Assembly: GCF_000169175.1 (NCBI RefSeq)
Contig: NZ_AAWS01000017.1
Coordinates: 62,001 to 126,000 of the forward strand
Source: Microscilla marina ATCC 23134
Lineage (GTDB): Bacteria > Bacteroidota > Bacteroidia > Cytophagales > Microscillaceae
DNA: 64,000 nucleotides
Direction of reading: 5' to 3'
Shown here: positions 45,777 to 54,353 of the stretch, piece after piece
Layout: each line of letters begins with the position of its first letter
Numbering within the stretch: the stretch's first letter is position 1
Program-made: the position numbers and the translations under genes
The notes under the pieces: model-generated
The model's database searches: none
What the model saw: only the letters and a program-made list of their open reading frames with translations
Told to the model about the DNA's origin: nothing

Positions 45777-47423
45777 ATGGTAAAAAATACTATATATCAA
45801 AAACTAGCAAATAAGCTTAATGAAATATTAGGTGTTGATAAATTTACCCCTAAGAATACAAGCATTTTTGCAAAATTATTGGATGAGAGTCTAACTCAAA
45901 CTTACTTAGATGAATTAGAAAAAGTGGCTCATACTAAGGGAGAGAATACAACATTTTCTAAAAATACGGTTTTATATAACCCTTTTGAAGGTGAGAGTAA
46001 AATTACGCTTGGAGATAACTGTGATATCAGAGGAGAGTTGATTATCACTAACTATGGAGGTGATATTTCCATTGGAAATGATACTTACTTTGGTGCAGGC
46101 AGTCAGATCATTTCAGGGCATAAGGTTACTATAGGTACAAACGGATTTATTGGTTATTATGTGTTAATTGCTGATTCTAATCACCACGAAACAGACCCTT
46201 ATTACCGTGAACGTTCATTTACAAAGTCTATGGCTCGTGATAAAAACTCAATGACGAGTGCAGAAATTTTTTATCAGACTAAAGACAATAAAGCCACCCC
46301 TCATGATGTGATGACAAAAGTAGTAGTAGATGAGGTAAAAATAGGAAACCACGTATGGATTAACCCATTTGCTACAATACTTAAGGGAGTGACTATTGGT
46401 GATGGAGCCATTATAGCAGCCCATGCTGTAGTGACCAAAGATGTTCCAGCTTATAGTATGGTAGCTGGAAACCCCGCCAAGGTGGTACAGACTGGGGTTG
46501 GCTTTGACAGAGGTACATTAGAAAGCGATAGAAAAACAACAAATGAAAAGTTTTCAAAGGCTTACCCTGTTCCTGAAGGTGTTAGTATCGTAGAAGAAAG
46601 CATACAAGGTGTTATCTGTTATTGGTTTACACCAACAGAAATAAAAAACGAAAGATTAATTTTATATCTACATGGTGGAGCATATGTACAAGGTTCGCTC
46701 AAGTCACATCAAGGTTTAGTAGCTGATATTGCTATACTTACGGGCTCTGAAATATTATTTGTTGAATATAGTTTAGCCCCAGAACACCCCTACCCAACAG
46801 CAGTAAACGAGCTAATAAAAGTGTATAGTTGGCTTATAAGTGATGAAGCTAACAACAAAAAAGTAAATGCTGATAATGTCATTATGATGGGAGATTCTGC
46901 TGGAGGAGGCTTAGTACTTGCTACTCAAATAACGTTGCTAAACGAGAGTACCGAGCAGAAATTACCTGCTTTGAATATATTGTTAAGCCCTTGGGTAGAT
47001 TTAACTTTTTCTTCTGATTCTTGGAAACGGTTGATAGCTTCAGATAAGGTGTTGACGGAGAATGGGAAAGCTTTGAAAGAAGCAGCTGCTATGTATAGAG
47101 GAGTTTATGAAACTACTCATCCTGGTGTATCTCCTGTGTATGCAGACTTGACAGGGCTACCTCCTACCCTTATACAAATAGGTACACATGATAGTTTATT
47201 AGACGATAGTATAACATTGGCAGATAAAGCAGCGTCAGCTGGAGTAGAAGTTGCTCTAGAGGTATACCCTAACCAACCCCATGTTTGGCATTTAACTCAT
47301 AAAATATTATCTGAAGATGTTGATAAAGGTATTGATCAAAAGTATATTAACCAAGCAGCAAAAAAATCAAAAGAAGCACTTGATAATCTTGCCGCATTTA
47401 TAAAACACCAATATCATGAGTAA
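45777..47423 (+). CDS. Hexapeptide acyltransferase fused to HSL-type esterase
   Basis: The 548-residue protein joins two enzymes. Residues about 75-240 form a left-handed beta-helix O-acyltransferase with hexapeptide repeats ([45 protein letters not shown]), the catalytic His in SNHHETD (about 136) and the AGNPAKVV end. Residues about 290-545 form a hormone-sensitive-lipase-type alpha/beta hydrolase: LHGGAY oxyanion motif (299-303), GDSAGG (Ser374), Asp472 (THDSLLD) and His502 (NQPHVWH). Transfer and removal of an acyl group in one chain is possible, but substrates are unknown. ATG at 45777 was preferred to an upstream TTG. It overlaps the next gene by eight bases. Confidence 0.85.
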   Translation: MVKNTIYQKLANKLNEILGVDKFTPKNTSIFAKLLDESLTQTYLDELEKVAHTKGENTTFSKNTVLYNPFEGESKITLGDNCDIRGELIITNYGGDISIGNDTYFGAGSQIISGHKVTIGTNGFIGYYVLIADSNHHETDPYYRERSFTKSMARDKNSMTSAEIFYQTKDNKATPHDVMTKVVVDEVKIGNHVWINPFATILKGVTIGDGAIIAAHAVVTKDVPAYSMVAGNPAKVVQTGVGFDRGTLESDRKTTNEKFSKAYPVPEGVSIVEESIQGVICYWFTPTEIKNERLILYLHGGAYVQGSLKSHQGLVADIAILTGSEILFVEYSLAPEHPYPTAVNELIKVYSWLISDEANNKKVNADNVIMMGDSAGGGLVLATQITLLNESTEQKLPALNILLSPWVDLTFSSDSWKRLIASDKVLTENGKALKEAAAMYRGVYETTHPGVSPVYADLTGLPPTLIQIGTHDSLLDDSITLADKAASAGVEVALEVYPNQPHVWHLTHKILSEDVDKGIDQKYINQAAKKSKEALDNLAAFIKHQYHE

Positions 47424-47865
47424 TCACATCATTTCTATAGGCCATAATAGTTATTATATCTCTTCTTTTGACAATAACTTAATGTTGTATGAGTTAATTT
47501 GGTTGCCAAATACTGCCAATATGAGTGAAGATGACTATAAGATAGCGATGCTGTCAGATCAAAATAAGTTGTTTAATAATTATGATGTAGTCAATTTTTT
47601 GTTATTAGACAACCGTGATTTTTTGATGACTATGTCACCTGAGTTGCAGGAGTGGTCAGCGAAAGAGATTACGTCTGAAGTAATGGAGGCAAACCCTCAA
47701 CTCAAAATAGCCTTGGTCGTAAGCCAAGATATATTTAGTCGAGTATCAGTGAGCCAAGCAGTAGAGGAGGATGAGACGATGGATAGAGTTACCCATTATT
47801 TTGAAAACAAGGAAGAAGCTTATGATTGGATTTTATCTCATCATAAAAAGCATAATTTTAGCTAG
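47416..47865 (+). CDS. SpoIIAA-like small protein 2
   Basis: The 149-residue protein follows the pattern of its paralogues: [42 protein letters not shown], then [29 protein letters not shown]. Its start overlaps the end of the acyltransferase-esterase gene by eight bases, so translation is probably coupled. It ends in a short basic tail (HHKKHNFS). A regulatory or partner role with the enzyme is inferred only from this context. Confidence 0.7.
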   Translation: MSNHIISIGHNSYYISSFDNNLMLYELIWLPNTANMSEDDYKIAMLSDQNKLFNNYDVVNFLLLDNRDFLMTMSPELQEWSAKEITSEVMEANPQLKIALVVSQDIFSRVSVSQAVEEDETMDRVTHYFENKEEAYDWILSHHKKHNFS

Positions 47866-47896
47866 GAGCTAAGTTTACTTTCTAAAACAGAAAAAC

Positions 47897-48319
47897 ATGG
47901 CAAAAATCACCCTCTCAAATAATCAATATTTTGAGTCTTCATTTGATCAAGAGCTTAAACTGTATGAGTTGATATGGCATAAGGCAAGCGAAGCTATAGA
48001 AGATGATGAGTATAAAGCTTTGATGAATGCTGATCGTGACAAAGTATTGCAAGAATGTGATAAACTAAACTATATAGTAATCAATATCAAGGAACGCATG
48101 GATACCATGTCGCCAGAATTGCAGGAATGGTCTACTGCTGCTATTTCTTCGCAGATTTTTTCTAAGTATAATGTATTAAAAATTGCAGTGATTGCCAGCA
48201 AAGATTTTTATACTCAAGTATCTGTAGAGCAAGCCATTGAAGAGGATAATATAAACGAAGGAGTAGTACGTTATTTTGAAGATGAACAACAAGCCACCGA
48301 GTGGATTTTAGGTTTATAA
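47897..48319 (+). CDS. SpoIIAA-like small protein 3
   Basis: The 140-residue protein matches the two preceding members: [37 protein letters not shown] and VSVEQAIEEDNINEGVVRYF closing with EWILGL. It lies 31 bases after copy 2, in one operon. The strand that holds LLLDNR in the other two reads YIVINIKERMD here, so this copy has diverged at that site. The fold is inferred as STAS-like; the function is unknown. Confidence 0.7.
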   Translation: MAKITLSNNQYFESSFDQELKLYELIWHKASEAIEDDEYKALMNADRDKVLQECDKLNYIVINIKERMDTMSPELQEWSTAAISSQIFSKYNVLKIAVIASKDFYTQVSVEQAIEEDNINEGVVRYFEDEQQATEWILGL

Positions 48320-48515
48320 CTTATTATATTTTGTTAGCCAACCTTGCGCTAACTTCATTTCTATTGTATTCAGACAAAATAGTATTGTGTTGTACCCTTT
48401 CTCCCACAGCAGCTATGTATTTAGTGTAGCAATAGATGGATAAATTTGAAGCATTTTTGTTGATATTTGAATAATGGTTCATTAAACCAAAGATTCATTA
48501 TTAAAAACTGTTTCT

Positions 48516-49577
48516 ATGATCACATTTTACCCCGGACCCTCCAAGGTTTACCCACAAATAGGAAAATATACCCAACAAGCAGTTGAAAAGGGCATTTTGT
48601 CGCAAAACCATCGCAGCTCTGCTTTTGTCGAGCTTTCAAGTCAAACCATCAGTTTACTGAAGCAAAAGCTGACTATACCACCTGACTATTGGGTGTTTTA
48701 TACTTCGTCGGCTACTGAATGTTGGGAAATCATTGCCCAATCGTTGATACAAAAGCAAAGTTATCATGTATACAATGGAGCATTTGGTGAAAAATGGGCA
48801 AAGCGTACTCAAGAACTAGGAATCAACACCACTCAGTATGCTTTTGACCCTGCCACTTCATTAGACATTCTGCAATTGACCATCAACCCAGCCCACGAGC
48901 TCATTGCTATTACACACAACGAAACCTCCAATGCGACTGCTTTGTCTTCCACGTTTCTGCGTGATTTAAGGCAAAGTTTTCCAGCACAGCTCATTGCAGT
49001 AGATGCTACTTCATCATTAGGAGGAGTACAGTTAGACATTTCGCAGGCAGATGTCTGGTATGCTTCAGTGCAAAAGTGCCTGGGTTTGCCCGCCGGAATG
49101 GCAATTATGCTGTGTTCACCCAAAGCAATTGAACATGCTTTGGCAATCAATGAACGAAATCATTACAATAGTTTGGCTTTGATGATAGAAAAAATGCAAG
49201 ATTGGCAAACAACTTACACGCCCAATATCTTGAATATTTACTTGTTGAATCAGGTTTTGCAACAAGTTCCCAGCATAGAGAAAGTAGATAAAATGGTGAA
49301 GCAAAGAGCTCAGGCATACTATAGTTTTTTTGAAAAGATAGAAGGCTTACAGTTATTGAACGAAAATCCAGCAGTAAGATCAGCCACAGTAATTTCGCTA
49401 AAAGGTAGTTTAAATCGAATAGCCCATATTAAAGATTTGGCAAAGCAAAAAAATATTATTCTGGGCAATGGTTATGGTAAATGGAAAGATACTACCTTTA
49501 GAATAGCCAACTTTCCTGCAATTGAAGATTTTGAAATAGAACTATTGAAAGATTTTTTTAACACTATGATGAGTTGA
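48516..49577 (+). CDS. Class V aminotransferase (SerC-like)
   Basis: The 353-residue PLP enzyme begins MITFYPGPSKVYPQIG, the pattern of phosphoserine aminotransferase and its relatives. VYNGAFGEKWAKR and VDATSSLGGVQLDI follow, then the PLP Lys187 in SVQKCLGLPAG. SerC makes phosphoserine from 3-phosphohydroxypyruvate. Sequence divergence from classical SerC leaves another class V substrate possible. It is monocistronic as far as can be seen. Confidence 0.8.
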   Translation: MITFYPGPSKVYPQIGKYTQQAVEKGILSQNHRSSAFVELSSQTISLLKQKLTIPPDYWVFYTSSATECWEIIAQSLIQKQSYHVYNGAFGEKWAKRTQELGINTTQYAFDPATSLDILQLTINPAHELIAITHNETSNATALSSTFLRDLRQSFPAQLIAVDATSSLGGVQLDISQADVWYASVQKCLGLPAGMAIMLCSPKAIEHALAINERNHYNSLALMIEKMQDWQTTYTPNILNIYLLNQVLQQVPSIEKVDKMVKQRAQAYYSFFEKIEGLQLLNENPAVRSATVISLKGSLNRIAHIKDLAKQKNIILGNGYGKWKDTTFRIANFPAIEDFEIELLKDFFNTMMS

Positions 49578-49633
49578 TAAGTACTTTAAATATTCTTTTA
49601 TTACAACCCTGAGGTAAATATTTTAAAACATTA

Positions 49634-49747
49634 TACCTTTGCGCCATTCAAATACAGCCACCTAGTGTGCGTGTTGCTTAATTGTATTTAAGTAATAAGT
49701 GTACGGTGGTTTTTTTTATGGTGTCCTTAAATTGAAAGGAGGTAACA
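49634..49747 (+). promoter_or_regulatory. marC leader with promoter and hairpin-T run
   Basis: The leader starts with a TAnnTTTG element (TACCTTTG, 49634-49641). A hairpin follows: outer arms CCACC (49658-49662) and GGTGG (49705-49709), an inner GTGC/GTAC pair, and an inner stem TTGCTTA/TAAGTAA. Directly after GGTGG come eight Ts (49710-49717), then AGGAGG next to the start codon. This looks like a terminator or attenuator placed before the gene, so regulation by read-through is possible. Confidence 0.5.
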
Positions 49748-50317
49748 ATGTTAAGTTTAAAAGAAATTTTATCAGTATCTTTAGTGCTTTTTTCTGTAAT
49801 TGATATCTTAGGTTCAATACCTATTGTCATTGACCTTAGGCAAAAAGCCGGTGAAATTCAGTCGGTGAAAGCCACTCTGGTGGCAGGGGTAATTATGTTC
49901 GTGTTTTTGTTTCTGGGAGAATCTATCCTTAGACTTTTCGGAATAGATGTTGCCTCCTTTGCCATTGCAGGGTCGTTTATTTTGTTTGTGTTGGGGGTAG
50001 AAATGGTGCTTGGAGTACACTTGTTTAAGTCTGCCAATGATCCTAAAAGTACTTCTATAGTGCCGCTGGCTTTTCCTATCATTGCTGGGGCTGGAACAAT
50101 GACCACCATTGTGTCATTAAGAGCAGAATATGCTCAATTGAGCGTGGTAGTGGGTATATTTGTAAACCTGATATTTGTTTTGATAGTTCTAAAATCATTA
50201 GGATGGATTGAACGAAAGTTAGGGCAGGCAGGAGCCGATGTGTTAAGGCGCATATTTGGAGTGATTTTATTGGCAATAGCCGTTAAGTTGTTCAAAACCA
50301 ATGTTATGTTGCTTTAG
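49748..50317 (+). CDS. MarC family integral membrane protein
   Basis: The 189-residue protein has six hydrophobic helices and MarC-family features (SVIDILGSIPIVIDL, FAIAGSFILFVLGVEMVLG, PLAFPIIAGAGTMTTIVSL). MarC proteins sit in the inner membrane; earlier links to multiple antibiotic resistance were not confirmed, and transport function is unknown. It has a strong AGGAGG ribosome-binding site, unusual for this genome, placed after a hairpin with a T run. It is monocistronic. Confidence 0.88.
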   Translation: MLSLKEILSVSLVLFSVIDILGSIPIVIDLRQKAGEIQSVKATLVAGVIMFVFLFLGESILRLFGIDVASFAIAGSFILFVLGVEMVLGVHLFKSANDPKSTSIVPLAFPIIAGAGTMTTIVSLRAEYAQLSVVVGIFVNLIFVLIVLKSLGWIERKLGQAGADVLRRIFGVILLAIAVKLFKTNVMLL

Positions 50318-50385
50318 TGTGCTATAAAGTGAGAATAAATTTATATATTTGATAGTCAGCTGCTTATAAAGTAGCTGGCTATTTT

Positions 50386-50420
50386 TTTGAGAAAAAATAG
50401 AATGCAGGGGGATAGATTTG
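50386..50420 (+). promoter_or_regulatory. Candidate promoter of sigma factor gene
   Basis: TTTG (50386-50389) and TAGATTTG (50413-50420), 23 bases apart, resemble the -33/-7 pair. The position supports the ATG at 50463 over one at 50430, which would leave almost no leader. Confidence 0.5.
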
Positions 50421-50462
50421 CCCTGACAGATGTACATAAAAGCAAAGAGGGAGAAAAATAGA

Positions 50463-50999
50463 ATGCAACTTATTGATAAACTAAAACAGGGGGATCAAGA
50501 ATTATTACAAGCGATTTATCATCAGCATAAAAATCGTTTTGTAAATATTATGAAAGCCCGCTTTCCTGAATGTGATGTGTTGGTGGTAGAAGATGCTTAC
50601 TCAGAAGCTGTAGAAGTATTGTTTAACAATATTAACCAAGGAAAGCTCACCCACATAGAGCAATCAATCGAATCATATATTTTTGCAATTGCAAGAAATA
50701 AACTATACCGGGACTCTAAAAAAGCCCAACAAAATCTCAGACTAAGTGTTGACTTGGAAGATAAGTCAGAACAGGATGTTTGGGAAACAGAGCGGCACCT
50801 TATGTCTAAGTGCTTAGAGCAACTGGGCGAACGGTGTCAAAAATTATTAAAACTATTTTATTACAGCTATAAATCTCTTCAATCAATCACAACAGAAATG
50901 GGTTTTGGTGATACCCAAAATGCTTCAGCAGCAAAATATAAATGTTCGCAAAAATTGAAGAAAAGGATGCTAAATGAGATGAAAAACCAACGTCATTAA
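50463..50999 (+). CDS. ECF-type RNA polymerase sigma factor
   Basis: The 178-residue protein has a region 2-like part (YHQHKNRFVNIMKARFPECD, VVEDAYSEAVEVLFNNINQG) and a C-terminal helix-turn-helix like region 4 (LEQLGERCQKLLKLFYYSYK followed by AAKYKCSQKLKKRML). It should direct RNA polymerase to a set of promoters. A purine-rich GGGAG lies nine bases before the start. The next gene, eight bases to a GTG or 20 bases to the preferred ATG, encodes a membrane protein that could hold it inactive. Confidence 0.82.
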   Translation: MQLIDKLKQGDQELLQAIYHQHKNRFVNIMKARFPECDVLVVEDAYSEAVEVLFNNINQGKLTHIEQSIESYIFAIARNKLYRDSKKAQQNLRLSVDLEDKSEQDVWETERHLMSKCLEQLGERCQKLLKLFYYSYKSLQSITTEMGFGDTQNASAAKYKCSQKLKKRMLNEMKNQRH

Positions 51000-51019
51000 A
51001 AAGGAAAGTGACAAAATTT

Positions 51020-51928
51020 ATGGATGGTACAATGAGAGATAATGAATCAAAGTTTGAGCTAATAGAAAAATATTTTGATGGCAGACTAAGTGCTGCTGAG
51101 CGAAGTGTTTTTGACCAGCTAATGGCCACAGACCAGGAATTTATCAGTGATGTAGACGATTACAGAAAGTTAACCGCATTTACCGACTTTCTGGATGAAG
51201 AAATCTTATTGAAAGGTTTGGATCTGAGCCTTACAAATAAAAAAACTAACTCAAACAAACATCAACTAGTAGCTAATGCACCCCTTAACCAGAAAGATCA
51301 GCGCGCAACTGTTAAACCAATATTTTTTCCACGTAGAGTAAGCAACCGTTATGCCGCTGCTATAGCTTTACTTTTTGTAAGTTTGGTAGCCGTAAGTTTG
51401 ATGTTTTCAAACATTGATTGGAATCAAACCTCAAGCAGTAAAAACTCTAAGGTGCTTACTGTAGAGTATGAGCGCAAAGACAGCAAACCCACTAAGATAC
51501 CTGAAAAAACAGCAAAGACTGTGACAGAGAAAAAGCCAAAGGCAACACAAGAAATGGCTTTTTTGGCTACCAATTTTGAAGTAAACGATACATTTGAAAA
51601 GCTTATTTTAGAGCAATCAAGTGTTTTGAAAAATCGTAGTGAAAACCAGTCCAAATTAAAGTTTGAAATTATCCAACCACAAAAAACCCCATCAGTGGGC
51701 AACGAAATGCTCATTCAATGGAAATCGAATGATGCTTCAGTTGAAAACATCACTGTAAAAGTATACAACAATAAAAACCAGATTATGAAAACATATAATT
51801 TTCCGAACAAATCTGGTAAAACAACTTTGAATACCCAGTCTTTGAAACAAGGGCTTTACTATTGGCGAGTAATGAGTACGGAGACTGAAGAAGTTTTATT
51901 TATTGGTAAGTTTACCAAAAAACAGTAA
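51020..51928 (+). CDS. Probable membrane anti-sigma-like protein
   Basis: The 302-residue protein starts with a soluble domain (FELIEKYFDGRLSAAERSVFDQLM ... DEEFISDVDDYRKL type) like the N-terminal part of Bacteroidota anti-sigma factors, then a membrane segment near residues 110-130 (AAAIALLFVSLVAVSLMF), a Lys/Thr/Pro-rich linker, and an outer beta domain. The last 90 residues (LKFEIIQPQKTPSVGNEMLI ... YYWRVMSTETEEV) look like an Ig-like domain. It probably controls the adjacent sigma factor. ATG at 51020 was preferred to GTG at 51008, whose purine box would be too close. Confidence 0.72.
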   Translation: MDGTMRDNESKFELIEKYFDGRLSAAERSVFDQLMATDQEFISDVDDYRKLTAFTDFLDEEILLKGLDLSLTNKKTNSNKHQLVANAPLNQKDQRATVKPIFFPRRVSNRYAAAIALLFVSLVAVSLMFSNIDWNQTSSSKNSKVLTVEYERKDSKPTKIPEKTAKTVTEKKPKATQEMAFLATNFEVNDTFEKLILEQSSVLKNRSENQSKLKFEIIQPQKTPSVGNEMLIQWKSNDASVENITVKVYNNKNQIMKTYNFPNKSGKTTLNTQSLKQGLYYWRVMSTETEEVLFIGKFTKKQ

Positions 51929-51950
51929 TACTTCTTAAAAGATGATAACC

Positions 51951-52140
51951 AGTACCTTAAACATTAAGTAAATGCGCTATTAGCTGAAGCAGAGCTCGGC
52001 ACAGTAGAACTGTAGCCTCGGTTATTTAGGATGAGTTTTGTTTTCTGACGCACTTTAAAAATCGTGCAGAGTTAGTTTACAATTCCGATGCATATCGGAA
52101 CCGGAGCTACGCAAACTTTTTGAAGTAAAGTCAGCGAGCT
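51951..52140. repeat. Modular intergenic repeat, copy B
   Basis: Left module 51951-51982, 42-base block 51983-52024, middle module 52025-52068, and a right part with TTCCGAT-GCAT-ATCGGAA (52083-52100) and GAAGTAAAGTCAGCGAGC. The block (GCTGAAGCAGAGCTCGGC ... CTCGGTTA) is present in copy A (31974-32015) only as its reverse complement at the other end. Confidence 0.85.
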
Positions 52141-52256
52141 AAAGACTCCAAATAATGTGGTAGGAATTTAGTTTCCAGTGCACTAGCCTCAAAAGGCAAT
52201 AAAAACATAAAGAGCAAATTAGCTTAAAAATAATAATTCCCTCAATATTTTTTGGT

Positions 52257-52288
52257 AAAAAGCACCTTGCAATGCAGGTGCTTTTTCT
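52257..52288. terminator. Bidirectional terminator
   Basis: Stem AAAGCACCT/AGGTGCTTT with an eight-base loop, As on the left and Ts on the right, set between convergent genes. Confidence 0.85.
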
Positions 52289-52302
52289 TTTCGATATGAT
52301 TA

Positions 52303-53049
52303 CTACTCTATGCCCATAATTCGCTTGATAGTAAATTTATCATTGGTTTTAATAGCGGTTTGTAGAGCCGCTCTTTGACTAAAAGGAATGTCTTTGAAGT
52401 TACTAATAGGTTTACCGCTGGCGTCTAACTTACGCACAGCCACCTTATAGCGGGCGTTTTTTATCCAGCCAAACGGCAAAATCATTTGACTGCCTCCCCC
52501 GGCTAAAAACTGAGGAGGAGATTTGGTGCTCAACTGTGGTCCAGCTAAACCTACACTAATGATGGTTCCTTTCGGTATTTGTATTTTTGCCTCCCAGGTA
52601 ACAGTATTGCCCCAGGCAGTAATTAAAGCACTTTCTTTGATAGTTTTTTCTTTACTTTTGATAGGCTTCAGTGTGACGAAAGATCCCCCCAGCGTAGCGA
52701 CTCCACCAAATACCCGATAAAATGTAGTAAAACTAGCATTGGTACTGCCCGTAGCATATTGTTGATAATAAAACGTGTTTGCGGGTACTGGGTAAATATT
52801 GGCTTGAGTAATCAGTTTTTTTACTTCTGCTTTTACCTGATCTTTGGACATAGGCTTCCAGCCTTTTTTCATGGCAGTCACTATAGGAGCTTTGTAAGCT
52901 TCAGAAGGTACCTGATCGTATCCAGAAACAATATTGGCAATGGAATTTTGAGTGGTTGTAGGAGTTTTAACTGTTTTGCAACTCCAGAAGCTTGTCACTA
53001 GTAAGGTCAGGAGTAAAGAACTAACCGAGTGTTTAGAGATAGTTTGCAT
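52303..53049 (-). CDS. Lipoprotein, unknown function
   Basis: The 248-residue protein has a type II signal peptide (SLLLTLLVTSFWSC, lipidated Cys24) and a Thr-rich linker after it. The mature part contains QYATGSTNASFTTFYRVFGG, GSFVTLKPI and KDIPFSQRAALQTAIKTNDK, which I do not recognise. It has no visible catalytic motif. It is probably attached to the outer membrane. It stands alone, with a terminator at its end. Confidence 0.75.
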   Translation of the reverse strand: MQTISKHSVSSLLLTLLVTSFWSCKTVKTPTTTQNSIANIVSGYDQVPSEAYKAPIVTAMKKGWKPMSKDQVKAEVKKLITQANIYPVPANTFYYQQYATGSTNASFTTFYRVFGGVATLGGSFVTLKPIKSKEKTIKESALITAWGNTVTWEAKIQIPKGTIISVGLAGPQLSTKSPPQFLAGGGSQMILPFGWIKNARYKVAVRKLDASGKPISNFKDIPFSQRAALQTAIKTNDKFTIKRIMGIE

Positions 53050-53117
53050 AATCTAATGTCGATAATTTGTGAATGCATAAATATGTTCGTTAAATCCTTG
53101 GAATAAAAGCTTTTACA

Positions 53118-53156
53118 TAAAAAAAACTCTCTTTTAGAAAATCCAAAAGAGAGTTT
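53118..53156 (-). terminator. Terminator of epimerase gene
   Basis: AAACTCTCTTTT/AAAAGAGAGTTT form a twelve-base perfect stem around a nine-base loop; on the minus strand Ts follow. Confidence 0.82.
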
Positions 53157-53180
53157 AACAATCATCAATCTTACAATAGT

Positions 53181-54143
53181 TTAGCTATTTACTATTTCCT
53201 GAGTAGTTTGAGGACTTCGTTGACCATGTATAATTTCTTCGAAGGCTTCTTTCAAATAAGGATACTTGAGGGTAAAACCTAATGCTTGCAAACGCCCTGG
53301 CACTACTTGGCGGCTTTTTACAATCAGTTCGGTTTCGGTACCAATAAACCAAGCACCTATTTCGAGCATCCATTGCGTGGCAGGCAAACCAAAAGAAACG
53401 TTCATGACCTGCCTCAAAGTTTTCATAAACTTTTGATTGGGCTCAGGGTGGGGGCTCGAGACATTCAATACTCCTGTCACTTCTTTGTGTGCCATTAACC
53501 ACTCTATTATCCGTACAAAATCGTATTCGTGTATCCAGCTAATGAATTGATTGCCTTTGCCTTGAGTACCACCCAGACCGCGTTTTACTAAATTCATAAA
53601 AGGGGGAATTACTCCGCCTTCACGCCCAAGTACCATGGCAATCCTTAACATCAATTTACGAGTATGAGGTGTTTTCATTTTGTCAAAAGTAGCTTCCCAT
53701 TTTTGACATACATCTACCGAAAAACCACTGCCAAATTCCCCAGTAGCTTCATCCATAGGGCGGTCTAGTGCATGGCGGTAAATAGTAGCCGATCCGGCAT
53801 TGATCCAAAGTGCAGGTGGGTGCTCACATTGGGCTATAGCTACCCCTATCACCTCGGTAGAGAACAAGCGTGAGTCGTAAATTTGTTGCTTGTTTTTCTT
53901 ATTATAACGACAATTGACTGTTCTTCCTGCCATATTGATGACAGCATCTGCTCCCTCAAAAGTAGTTGCCCAACTGTCTAAATTTTTGCCATCCCATTGT
54001 ACATATTGTACACCGTCTTTTTGCGTACTTTTTTTTCTGGTTAATATAATCACCTCATCGCCTTGTGCCACAAAATGCCTGGCCATTACCTGACCTATAA
54101 ATCCAGTACCACCTGGTATTACTATTTTTCTTTGCTTGTTCAT
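53181..54143 (-). CDS. TIGR01777 family NAD-dependent epimerase
   Basis: The 320-residue protein is an extended SDR of the TIGR01777 (YfcH) type. It has the Rossmann loop PGGTGFIG (residues 10-17), INMAGRTV, the SGSATIYRHALDRPMDE-like segment here read as NAGSATIYRHALDRPM, and a C-terminal DUF1731-type end (LQALGFTLKYPYLKEAFEEII). These are cytoplasmic epimerases or reductases of unknown substrate; YfcH itself is uncharacterised. Single gene on the minus strand. Confidence 0.9.
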   Translation of the reverse strand: MNKQRKIVIPGGTGFIGQVMARHFVAQGDEVIILTRKKSTQKDGVQYVQWDGKNLDSWATTFEGADAVINMAGRTVNCRYNKKNKQQIYDSRLFSTEVIGVAIAQCEHPPALWINAGSATIYRHALDRPMDEATGEFGSGFSVDVCQKWEATFDKMKTPHTRKLMLRIAMVLGREGGVIPPFMNLVKRGLGGTQGKGNQFISWIHEYDFVRIIEWLMAHKEVTGVLNVSSPHPEPNQKFMKTLRQVMNVSFGLPATQWMLEIGAWFIGTETELIVKSRQVVPGRLQALGFTLKYPYLKEAFEEIIHGQRSPQTTQEIVNS

Positions 54144-54353
54144 GTTCTTATTAGGGTAGTGGGTACTTGCTTACAACGTTCTGTTTTTAATAGAAGTTTC
54201 AGAATTTTCTGAAAGTTTGATTTTATTATTGCTTTTTATGTCTCCGAAAAATCAGAAAACCTAAATTTTGCATTCTCCTACTTGTTTTCTACCTTCAATT
54301 TTCTTGCGGAGCGTTTGCTCCAGTGCGGAACTATTACAAAATACACAATCATT

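Larger units (their letters stand above)
51929..52302. other. Spacer with modular repeat and terminator
   Basis: It holds the second copy of the modular repeat (51951-52140) and a bidirectional terminator before the convergent lipoprotein gene. No gene is supported. Confidence 0.6.
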
